A stretch of DNA of 64,000 nucleotides. Source: Amphiura filiformis (lineage: Eukaryota > Echinodermata > Ophiuroidea > Amphilepidida > Amphiuridae). The stretch spans positions 31,866,848 to 31,930,847 of the forward strand of contig NC_092641.1 of NCBI RefSeq assembly GCF_039555335.1, written 5' to 3'. Under the pieces are notes generated by a model. That model worked only from the letters and a program-made list of their open reading frames with translations. It was not told the origin of the DNA and made no database searches. The position numbers and the translations under genes were made by a program. Below, piece after piece: positions 1 through 11,500 of this stretch. Every line of letters begins with the position of its first letter. Within the stretch, counting starts at the first letter, position 1.

Positions 1-224
1 AAAAAGTAAAGATACAGATACCTGTTTTTATAAGAATTAGACAATCCGGGACAAAATTATTGGATCACTTTAGCATGTGCTTTGTAATTGATCCCCCTTT
101 CCCCTATCAATGTTGAATGTTGTGGAAGTACCCAGCATTGACTGGGGAAAGGGGTGAGTGTTAGACCCCACCAATTACCAAACCGTCTCGAGCTGTGACC
201 CTATTGCCGAACAAAAAGTTATAG
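1..224. other. unassigned intergenic sequence
   Basis: I see no gene, splice-supported exon or clear repeat here. Confidence 0.5.
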
Positions 225-411
225 TTACATTAAGGGCTGTGCAATAATTATGAGCCTGGATGGAAGGGTAAAATGGGGGGTGTTGGCGAGCCGAAGGGGG
301 GGTAATTTTGGCAATCCGAGAGTAAGGGCAAGCGATTTTTGGCACACATTCATGTGGCGCCTTTAAAAAACGCTCTAAAAAGGCTTAGGAAAACTGTACG
401 GAAACGCTTTA
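225..411. repeat. G-strand-biased MITE family, one-ended copy
   Basis: It begins with the family terminus GGGCTGTGCAATAATTATG and continues with G-rich text and the family motif GCAAGCGATTTTTGGCA. It ends in a block (about 361-411) that reappears in inverse orientation at about 34466-34510. Other members are at 53521, 54813 and 55573. The opposite inverted terminus is not visible, so this is a truncated or variant copy. Confidence 0.7.
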
Positions 412-687
412 ATATGCTAATTAAACGTTTGTTTTATTAGGCGCCCCAAACTTGGACTCGAACATAAAAGGAGTCCGACTTGGCTCGGACTCGGATACAA
501 ATGGACTCTGGTGCTAATCTCGGGGTCAGAACTAGCGTTAAATTGTGAATATGTGACGATGTTTGAACGTTTTCCTGTTTGTGTTATTGAAAAAGCTCCC
601 CCCCAAAAGCTTGTCAGCAAATACTCCCCCCTGAGCCTTACATATAATATGCCCCAACAATTGGCCTTTTAATAGTTTGATATAGGC
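412..687. other. unassigned sequence
   Basis: It has C-rich patches at 599-630 that may belong to the G-strand family. Short reading frames here show no family signature. Confidence 0.4.
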
Positions 688-1103
688 TCCACAACTTATA
701 AGTTCCCCCCTAATACATTTTAAAAGAAATGTAAAAATGTAAAAAGGTATGTATAGCCCTATTTGTTTGACACATGTAATTATTGCGTTCAGACACAACG
801 GTTAATTGTGTAAGAAAAGAAACCGTTTTAAAAGTTGCACCTGCGTCCATAGCATTTAGGATTTCTTTAACAATCACATGAATAGTCCTGGCCAACTGTA
901 TTGTTTAAGACTGTTTAAACCGGTCTCTTTTTTTACATAATGAACCATTATGACCGAACGCAATGACGCTATAATTTGGTTGATGGTCCATATGTGTAAA
1001 ACAAATAAGGCCACCCATATCTTTTTACACCTTTGCATTTCGTCAAATATTTTTTGTGTTATTCTAAAAAGTATTTAGAGTGGAACTTATAAGTTGTGGA
1101 CCC
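688..1103. repeat. imperfect inverted-repeat element
   Basis: CCACAACTTATAAGTTCC near 690 is matched in inverse by GGAACTTATAAGTTGTGG near 1083. Weaker inverse matches follow inward, for example GCGTTCAGACAC near 785 against a related block near 955. This is consistent with an old MITE of about 415 bp. Confidence 0.5.
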
Positions 1104-1489
1104 TTTATTTTAACTTAGATCATTGCAGAAAGCACATTTCCGGAGATTGGAGATAGTGAAGGTATATGCTTTTATTTGTGTACCATTGGGAGCTAAATGG
1201 ATCCGATCGTGAACTCACAGGTTTGTATATATTATAAGGCAAGTCATAGGGGAGTGGGATAAAGCTGTTCTGGAATATTTCATAATAGTAACAAAATATG
1301 CTCTTACTTACTCCATAGGATGTAATTATTCATATGCCATGAATGATAACTGAATGATGGGGACAAACAATCGAAACTGTCCACGTTTGTTTTTAAACTA
1401 TGGTTTCTAGTTTCTCCCCATTAATTGATACATCCAATTCATCGTTGGACCCCATTCTCATGACTTAACTTGTCTATGCACTGCGTTTT
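1104..1489. other. unassigned sequence
   Basis: Nothing supportable. A possible 43-nt mini-exon ends at a GTATAT near 1160, but it has no phase partner. Confidence 0.4.
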
Positions 1490-1990
1490 GCACCCTTATA
1501 TTGTTGTCAGTGTGCTCTGTTCTTCTACCTGACCTGCAACCAGATCTATGCCGTCAGCAAATCGAAGGTTGGTGATGGTTCTTCCACCAATGCTGACTGA
1601 CCCTTCAAAACCATCCAAGGCTTCCACCATGATATATTCAGGAAAGATAGTGGATAGTGCCTCCAACACGTGTGCAGAACCCAATCACTAATTTCGTCTC
1701 CCAAACAGGGATAAACAATTTTACTGAAACTGCTTTAACATTTCCTGAAAATGTGTATTTCCCTATACTTTGTACAATGAAGATCCAAGCAGAAATCAGG
1801 AAATTTGCTGAAGATTTACAACCCTGCCCAACAATTTCTCTACTGATGTTGAACATTCTCATAATAGCACTCCTTTCTTCCTGGCCATGCAGTTGTGATA
1901 GAGTGGCTTCTGGTCTGTCCAGAGTTTCTCACTCGGCATTCTCAGATCTGCTCTGCCATAGGACGTCCCTTCCTGAACCCTGCTTATTCC
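1490..1990 (-). pseudogene. non-LTR retrotransposon reverse transcriptase remnant
   Basis: On the minus strand, 1684 down to about 1496 translates to a segment containing SIGGRTITNLRFADGIDLVA. That is the palm region of a LINE-type reverse transcriptase, normally ...RFADDIDLLAG.... The catalytic FADD motif reads FADG here, so the copy would be inactive. Upstream sequence out to about 1990 carries further decayed fragments in shifted frames. The clade (RTE/CR1-like) cannot be fixed from this piece. It may lie in the 5' flank or an intron of the repeat-protein gene that follows. Confidence 0.75.
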
Positions 1991-2079
1991 ACTGCCAAGA
2001 ACTACTTACCAACCCAAAGTGTTACAATTAAATAACAAATAAACAAAAATCGGTGTTCGCAACACATATTGGCGTAGTA

Positions 2080-2290
2080 ACTATACATGATGCAGTTATG
2101 TCTACAGTAGAATGTGTACGATGGTTAAATCCACACTACACATGTTTCTGATTTACCTGTGCGATATTGCAATGAGCTGGTATTATAGTTTCAGTTGGGT
2201 GAACGATTATAAAGCAAACGCAAGGTAACAATACTGTGTGAGGCTTTGTTGCCCAACTGGAAGCTTGAATTTTCATCTGCATGGGGCCTG
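2080..2290 (-). repeat. end fragment of a dispersed TIR element
   Basis: CATGATGCAGTTATGTCTAC near 2087 and the following 200 bp match, in inverse orientation, 5755-5985 and a shorter block at 23430-23486. It is one end of an element family described under 5131-5985. Confidence 0.6.
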
Positions 2291-2395
2291 CCCCTGGCTC
2301 CACCGTGTCTGTTTTTTTTAAAAGTTATCTATTGCAATTTTACTATCAGCTAAAATGATTTGGGGTTTGTGTTTTTTTATATTGATTCCTTTTAG

Positions 2396-2570
2396 AATTG
2401 GTGGCTGGGAAATGGCGTCACTCGAGTGCCACTGACGAGCATCTCCAATGACCGGAAGCCACGTAGTATTAGCCGCTCTATGGTCGTGTGTATGGCAGTT
2501 TCTATGATAGCCGTTGTGTTAGTGCTAGCTGAAATCGGGATTATTATTAGCCTTACTCTTCCAAGTCCAA
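2396..2570 (+). CDS. exon encoding cytoplasmic stub plus transmembrane segment
   Basis: The acceptor ends in a pyrimidine-rich ...GATTCCTTTTAG and the donor is CCAA|GTAAGA. The exon is 175 nt, open in phase 0 and ending in phase 1. The product starts [11 protein letters not shown], then has a basic Arg/Lys/Ser-rich stretch, then a hydrophobic run ([20 protein letters not shown] and on), then TLPSPS. Positive charges precede the hydrophobic run, which favours an N-in type II anchor. Joining to 7533 creates an Asn codon and keeps the frame. An internal ATG at 2480 could start a shorter form with a signal-anchor. Linkage to the repeat exons is inferred from phase only. Confidence 0.55.
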
Positions 2571-5500
2571 GTAAGATGAATGTAAAAGTTTTAATGCTTT
2601 TTATAATTAACTTATTCGTTATATCAAAGGAACGTCGTCGCATTGAACGCAGACAGTCCAGTCTGCAAGAGTTACAGTAGACAGAGTCCTACAAACAACT
2701 TAATGGAGTATAGAGGAATCCAAATCCACGCATTCCTACACCTGACTAGCAGCCTTTAGTTGGGTAGCCGTCGGCTACAATGCACTCAAAATGTGAAATG
2801 ATTCGGCCTTGGCGGAAATTTTAAACTGCATTCCATCACCCGTTTTACACCTTCCGCGAAAACACAGGTAGACAAAAGAATGATTAAAGTTTACAAGCTT
2901 CTACATGGTCTATTCGCTGTTGAAGTGACATAATAATCGGATTAACTACACGCGGTATCTATGCATTCATGTACTTGCGAACAAAAGGACTATGTATGAA
3001 TAGATGCGACGGGACTACCTGCGGAATTATCTCTATTGTATTATTCTATAAACCCTCCTCGTCCTTGCATCTTCTCTAGGTGTTAGGCGGCTTTTATTTG
3101 CACAATTGAGCGCTCAAAACACCAGGTTGGTGCTAGCGGCTACCCAAAGATGGCCGAACAAATCCTGACCATGACTTGGCTCGTTGGATTCGTCTATAGC
3201 CAGATATTGCTCGTCTTGAACACTATTATAGGTTTAGCTATCTATAGGACCCATGTGACGTGACCTTTGTATATGTTGCATTCATTCCAAGATTATACAC
3301 AGGGACTGACGACTCAAGTTTCGAGTTCAGACATACATGTATTCAGCGAGAGGTTTGCCGACGATATTGCTTCCGACTATTACGCGTACGCGAACATGTT
3401 GCACTCAACCAGAAAAAAATGTGTTGACTTGACATCACAATAAACTTCGTGGTACTGGTTCTATGGTATGTCGATTATTACTGTATTGAAGTACGTGGTA
3501 ATTTGACAACGGGGTACACCGTGCCCATACATATGCTGTAATAGCACTTTGTAGCAGTCAAGTTAGCTCAATCGATAAGGCGTTCGACTATGGTGCGAGA
3601 GGTTGCGGGTTCGAACCCTGGCGGTGCCTAGTACGCTCTCGTGGAAATAATTGAGTAAGCTTGAAATTCCCCTGGACAAGGAACTTACTGCTAATTTGTC
3701 TTGTTGTAACCCGTACGAAACCCGGGGAGCTGATCCTGGTTGCGAAGGTTATTTGTGGAATGTCTAGGGTGTGCGCTCTTGAAGCAGCAAAGTCCCTGAA
3801 TTGTTGTTTAATGGTTTATGGAATGATGTGGGCATGGGGCCGTAGTGGTCAGCGACAACCTGTAAAGTGTGCTGAGGCTTGTGGATTAACGTCTAGGCGT
3901 TGTGCCTGTGCGTAGCGCATTATAAATCACTGCGCATTTTTTTTTAAATATCCATCCCAGCACGGCATTTACCGTGACAATACGACCGTATTGACACAAT
4001 GGGTTACGTGTACATATGGGTGTACTGGGTCCTGCTTCACAGGTCATCACTCCACATATCTGACATGCATTAGACCTATGTTGGAGTTTTGTTTAAACAA
4101 TGCTTTACTTCATGGGATGGGATCGCCCATCTCTCCACCAGTGGCCGACCTTTTCTTTGAATATGAAGCTCTTCTGACCGCTCCTAATCCCGCCTTGGGA
4201 TTTGAAAACGGTATGTTGACGACACATGCTATGCTATCAAATGCGATCACTTAGCTTGTTTCATGACCCACGTCAACAATCTTCAAAAGGAAGTTATCAA
4301 ATTCACTAATGAGGAGACGACCAATAACCAGTTTGATTTCCTTGCCATTCTCAGCAAGAGAATGTCTGACATTTCGCTTACTACAGTTGACAGGAAGAAA
4401 ACTCACACTGACCATGCTGACTTAACTTTGACTCGCACCATCCAGAATCAGCCAAATGTTCAGTGCCGCAATATTCATTAGGCCAAGAGCATAAGTCAAA
4501 AGGTGGAAATAGCTCATAACAAGCTACATTTTCAGGGTCCAGGAATATGGCCGCCGTTTTCCATTGCAACCATATACAAGCTAGAAATAATATTTTAATA
4601 TTAAAATATTAACACTTTAAAAAGTGTCTAAACATATGTTTCAAGGTACTAGGAATCTAATAAAAACAAAACTAAGATTGCTCCAAAAATGACCGCCATT
4701 TTTCAATGTTTACATTATTTTTTCCACCCGGCATGTTAGATTCACAAATTCAATTCCTATACATTATGTTTAAAGACACAAATTATCTAAGTTAAGTTTA
4801 AAGTCTGTTATCATAGATCCTCTTGAGGTGCCTCACCAGGATCTCCGTCTACAGCTAGACTAGACAGTTTTTAAAATATGCTTGGACGCCATCTTAGTTA
4901 CTGCTACTTGTGAGTAAAGGAGACTCTATGCAATGTTTTTATTAGATTCCTTGTACCTTAAAACATAATTTTTTAGTAAATTGTCTGGTTGCAAAGTTAT
5001 GATGAAATGGACAATGACGGCTATTTTGGACGCCATCTTGGATTTCCGAGAGAGCACAAGGGGGAATTTTGGGGAATTTCAGTATGTTATTTTACACATA
5101 TTCTTGGACCTATCCTGAAAAATTCAGCGTCTTACATACTGCAGTTACTGTCCGTTTTCCTATACACAATACACAGTGCTCTCACCATTGACGCGTGACC
5201 TTTACAAATGATGTATGTTGGAAGAATGGACACTTGCCTAGTTAACATCACTGTGTGAAAAATAACCAGCCAATATTTTATTTATTCTCCAAAACTTCTA
5301 GCAAATATATTTCTCTAACATGACCTAAAATTACAGCTAGGTTAGATGTTCAGAAATGGTCGCACTTTTGTAAAATATGAGTGAGGGCAAGGCATAGCTA
5401 GCCAACTCCCCGTGTTAATTGAATGGAGATTTGACCGAAAATATTGGTATCGGACCGCTCACTTCTGAAGGATGCCACAAAAACCGGTAAAAGCTACATT

Positions 5501-8500
5501 TAAACTATTCTAAATAGGTTCTAGAAAATATAGTTTTGTAACATGTCCTAAATTTTAGCTAATTTAGATGTTTGGAGAGGGTCGCACTTTTGTGTTTTAG
5601 GAAGGATATGTAAACGACAGATAACACCAAAAATATGAAGAAATTATTTCCAAACCGTGTTAAGTCAACAATCATTATGTTGCTCATTTTGAAGAATGCT
5701 GGTTAACAAAAAGCAGGTCTTTGTCTCATTTCGTGAACAAAGATACACATACCATTGTTTGCTTTCGTTTCCTTTATAATCGGTTACCCAACTGAAGCTA
5801 TAATACCAGCTTTATTGCGATGTCGCACATTGAAAACAGACACTTGTGCACAACCAGAGAAGATCTGATTTAATCAGTTGAGCTGCTTCAATGAGTGTTA
5901 TCTTGGTTTAATAGCTTTTAATGGGGTTTAAGTCCTGCAAAGGTCGAGATGAATTCTACTGTAGACATGACTGCATCATGATGAGCTATTTTCAGGTTAT
6001 AGCTAATGTTCTTGGCCTTTATTTCAAAGAGCTGACAATGATCCTCAAACATTGAGAATAAACGATACGAAAATACTCACATCTGACAAGCATTGAAGCT
6101 AAACAAGTACCCTTCTAAGTTTGTTCATGTCTTTACATCTCACCTATACGCAATGTTTATCAGAACGACCAATATTGTGAGACAGCTACGCGACTTGCCC
6201 TTAAAATTCATGGAGTGATGAGCACATAATATCAGTTTTCCATTGGCTCATAATAAAGCAAAGAACAACCGTCGTGGTCAGTGAACGTCTACTCAGCGAT
6301 GAGTGAATGTCACTCATCATGTGACATTATGTTTCTGAACTTTTCCAGCTGTAGACTCTAGTCCACTGTTTACATTGATGTGTCCACTAATGTTCTGATC
6401 AGTTTAAACGCCTTTGCGTTAGGTCTGGGTAGACATTGTCACTTTTAGGCCTATATTTAAATTTTGTTCTTGCTTTGTGCTTTTTATTAATTTTACTTTT
6501 GAAGGTTATCTTGACTAGACTTTCGGAGACCCGCTCACAGTAATTTGGTTCGCTTTGGGGTATCCGCCGGGAGTCGGGTTGGCTGTTTTCTGATTTGATT
6601 TAAAACAAATTATGTTGTGATATATTTTGATTGTGTGTTTTTGCCTGGAATATTGAAAATCAAATCAAAATCAAATGAAACCATTCATCACCTAGAATCT
6701 TATGACCATCTGCAAATGATCTGGTTGCCAATTGAAAGCAAATGTCAAGTATTCAGTCCTCAACAAAGTTTTATGGTGCGATATAATGTCTTTTGACAGC
6801 ATAATGTATGTTTATTTATACCATTTATCTAATATTGACATCCACAATAGAAAAATTATTACACATGTGGGGATTCCGAATTTGTAATATGTCATCAAAA
6901 ACAACATTTTGAAAGTATTTGACGATGGCAAAAAAGCTGTTATGGCAGCGCGGAGGTGGTCACGTGCGTATTTATAAAAACGTATATCGAAGCATACTGG
7001 AAACAAAGTTTTCAGGAAAGACTAAAATGTTATGAGCAAGGGGGTTATGACCCCACGACCCCCCATTGACAAAAAGGTCTGAATTATGAATAGAATTAAC
7101 AAAGGATCACTTGTTCATGTTAAACAGTTCACTTTTTGCATGTCGAAGGCATGTTACTATAGATATGCTTCTGTATACAAAAGACATAGAATAAGGTCGG
7201 AATTTTAATCAATTCATTTTATTTCAACCGCAAATGGGAAGATAAGATATGACCAGAGGAATACTTTGGCGTGTTAATTTACAAAATCTGAGCAATTTTG
7301 AAATTTGAATCCTGTTTTATGAAGCTCGACCCCTGTTGACTTCTAGCCACATTGTTGAGCTTATCGTTTACGCATTTTTTTCTGATCTACAGTCGTCGAT
7401 TAGAAGTTTATTTCCAAGAGTGCCCGATCATGCCGATATGCTCCTCTTCCAACTTAACTACACATATGCGCTAATCGAGTATCTTCACTTCGAGGCAAAA
7501 TTAAAAGAATCATGATGCATTTTCATTTTTAGATACCGTTGGGGATACAGTGGACGATTCAATAGATAACTGTCCTCTTATATCGAATCCTGGCCAGGAG
7601 GATGCAGATGGCGACGGTGTTGGAAACGTGTGTGACAATTGCGTCAACGCCGCCAACGCCGATCAAGCCGACGCAGATGGCGACTTGATTGGAGACATAT
7701 GTGACAATTGCGTCAACGCCGTCAACGCCGATCAGGCTGACGCAGATGAAGACTTGATTGGAGACACGTGTGACAATTGCGTCGACGCTGTCAACGCCGA
7801 TCAGGCTGATGCAGATGAAGACTTGATTGGAGACATGTGTGACAATTGCGTCGACGCCGTCAACGCCGATCAGTCTGACGCAGATGAAGACTTGATTGGA
7901 GACATGTGTGACAATTGCGTCAACAGCGCCAACGCCAATCAGGTTAGTTAATTATAGGCCGATAAACTACAATCAAGGAAAAAATTAATATAGTTGGCAT
8001 ACATACTTTGACAATGTTGGAACTCTTCATTGCCGCCCTGAGAATTCAGTGAAATTAGCATAACTATGTTTTGTTGATGAGAAGTACAAACCACCCCCTT
8101 TCCTCTTCCCTCCCCCATTTACCGTCAACCAATGTTGGCAAGACTAGAGAGCCCAATGTCAAAATTGCTTTTATCAACATTGAATGGGGGCGGCGATTTA
8201 CAGTTATTATGCATGAGTGTGGCAACATTAAATTCCTTGATTGTAGATATGCTGTTAAGTCCAGCCATGACCTTGAAAGACCTTTTATGACATTGAAATT
8301 ACCTTGAAGTTACCTAAGAATAGACTTTTCGCGAAGAATGTTGCACTACTTTTCATAACAATCAATCTAATAACAAATCCATCTAAATAACAAATCTCTA
8401 AAAACGCATGCATTTTAGCAAAAACTATTCATGAGTGAAATTTGACCCTAATTGAGTCATGTCAAGACTAAAGTCTGGGGTAGCAAAGCTTTTGCCCAAG

Positions 8501-11500
8501 TTTGATATTAAATTGGATCAATTCGGCTTATATTTTAAAACTCATAGCGATACCAATAAATATTGGGCCTAAAGCATTCACTTTTATCATTATTATGTTC
8601 TGGATCCAATATTGTCAAATATTTGTATTCATCAAAACGCATAATGGGCGTAATATGCCCGGTAATATGTGTGTATAGATGCAAAACATAATAATGATAA
8701 AGTTTGAAACTTTATGCCCGATATTTATTACTTTCGCTCTGAGATATAATAATAATGGACTAGGATACATCTCGTCCAATAATGTAAAACTCATAGCTGG
8801 ACCATAACAATAAATAGTGCTTAACCATAGAACTACTGAGCCAAATTTTGTAATATGGACTACGAGGGGGTTGTTATTACAACCCCCAATTTTCAATTAT
8901 AAACGTCATATACCGTTATATTTGATACCAATGTATAGCTATGGGTCTCCTCTATACAGTGATACCAAAATAAGTACAAACACCCCACATAATGCTGCTA
9001 TGACGTCATAATATGAGGGCGCCCAGGCAAATTTTGGAAATGTACAAAAATATAGGCAAAATTGATTTTCGGCTAAAAATTAAACGAATATGCGATCTTC
9101 GCCGAATTTTCTCCTACATATAAAAGGCAACGACTGTTTCAACCTAACAAACAAGTAAAAAGTCAGTAGCTCTTGGAATAATTCGACAATAGCGAAATGA
9201 AAATCATGGATTTTACTGTAGAAACCAATGGTGGGCCTCACCAACACCCTTCTATGGTCATCATTGATGGTAGGTCCTACCCCCGGGTAAGGTGCTGGGG
9301 GGAAAATGAGCGCAAAATATGGATCTACGATTAGCTTAGGTCGTTAGGGCGTAAACACGCGCATTGGTTATGACGGATAAAAAAAATCAACCCCCTTCGT
9401 AATTCAAACTTGGGCAAAAAGCTTCATTATCCCAGACTTAACATTTGACGTGACCCATTTGGAGTCAAATATCGCTATGAATTTATCTGAATAAAATAAT
9501 TACAGGTTGACGCAGATGGCGACGGGATTGGAAACGTGTGTGACAACTGCGTCAACGACGTTAACACCGATCAGGCCGACAAAGATGTCGACGTTATTGG
9601 GGATGTGTGTGACAACTGCGACGACGTCAATAACCCCGACCAGGTTAGTAATGTTAATTTCAAGATTTCTCTAAACGTGTGAAAAACCGAATTTGTCAAA
9701 TTTGCAATTTGTGATTTGTATTTTTAATTTAATTATCTTATCCGAATAAAATTAATTAATTACAGGCTGACGTAGATATCGACGGAATCGGAGACGTGTG
9801 TGACAACTGCGTCAACGACGTTAACACTGATCAGACCGACACAGATGGCGACAAGATTGGAGACGTGTGTGACAACTGCGTCAACGTTGCCAACGCTGAC
9901 CAGGTTAACTCAGATAGAGATGATTTTGGAGACCCGTGTGACAACTGCGACGATAACGACAACGACGACCAGGTTGGTAATATCAATTTCAAGATTTTTT
10001 TTACACATATGAACCGAATTTGTCAAATTTGCAATTTGCTATTCGTGATTTGTATTTTTATAGTAATTATCTTATTAACATTAATCTCGTTAACATTGAT
10101 CAGACCGACACAGATGGCGACAAGATTGGAGACGTGTGTGACAACTGCGTCAACGTTGCCAACGCTGACCAGGTTAACACAGATAGCGACGTTTTTGGAG
10201 ACGCGTGTGACAACTGCGACGATAACGACAACGACGACCAGGTTGGTAATGTCAATTTCAAGATTTTCTTTACACATATGAACCGAATTTGTCAAATTTG
10301 CAATTTGCTAGTCGTGATTTGTATTTTTATAGTAATTATCCCGGGTAATTATCTTATTAACATTAATCTCGTTAAAATTGATCAGACCGACACAGATGGC
10401 GACAAGATTGGAGACGTGTGTGACAACTGCGTCATCGTCGCCAACGCTGCCCAGGCTAACACAGATAGCGACGTGTTTGGAGACGCATGTGACAACTGCG
10501 TCAACGTCCCCAACGCTAACCAGCTTAACACAGATAGCGACGATTTTGGAGATGCGTGTGACAACTGCATCGACGTCGCTAACGCTGACCAGGTTAACAC
10601 AGATAGCGACGACTTTGGAGATGCGTGTGACAACTGCATCGACGTCTCCAACGCTGACCAGGTTAACACAGACAACGACGGTATTGGAGACGCGTGTGAC
10701 AACTGCGACGACTTCGACAACGACGACCAGGTTAGTAAATTCAAATTCAACATTTCTCTATACATGTGGAAAACAAAATTTGTCACCTTTGGATAATAAT
10801 TAAACAAAAAGTAAACCCAGAGAAGTGTGTGTGAGAGCAGCGTGCAATTCTTCATTCTGTGATATAGCAATATTTTACGTTACATTTTTTTGCTTTGAAT
10901 ATAGACCTACATTCTTGTCAATTTCAACGTCGGTCTTTTAATGAACCTCATTAGAAAAAAAGTTTCTGCAACTTTCATAGGTGATCTTAGTTTTAAAAAC
11001 ATGTCGTTTTTTATTATTTTTATAGAATTTGTAATATTATTAATTTTGTTGAAAACAGGCATTTGTTTTACTCTACCTCTGGGCAATAAATTCCTTTTAA
11101 ATGCGTTTTATTTGTATTCTTACCATAATTTATGTATAACATTAATTGCAATTTGTTATTTATATTTTTTAAAATTATTATCCTATCTGAATAAAATAAA
11201 ATAACAGGCTGACGTAGATGGCGACGGTATTGGAGACGTGTGTGACAACTGCGACGACGTCGCCAACCCCGACCAGGTTAGTAAATTCAATTTGAATCCT
11301 ATCTGAATAAAATAAATTAATAACATGCTGACCGTTTTATTTGTATTCTTATCATAATTATGTATAACATAAATTGCAATTTGTTATTTATATTTTTTTA
11401 AATTATTATCCTATCTGAATAAAATAAAATAACAGGCTGACGTAGATGGCGACGGTATTGGAGACGTGTGTGACAACTGCGATGACGTCGCCAACCCCGA

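Noticed and set aside
110..153. Possible first exon of the repeat-protein gene (ATG at 110, GTGAGT donor at 154)
   Set aside because: It ends in phase 2, whereas the exon at 2396 needs phase 0. Only 14 codons.
3553..3630. tRNA gene
   Set aside because: Box A and box B are present but the acceptor and anticodon stems do not pair, and a SINE body with tail follows.
8071..8307. 78-codon + frame within the intron
   Set aside because: Lies in the duplicated flank block. The corresponding copy at 16.4 kb does not keep the frame.
10382..10870. 162-codon minus-strand frame opposite exon E
   Set aside because: It is the shadow of the 69-nt coding repeat. Ser/Ala/Leu periodicity mirrors the sense units and there is no independent support.
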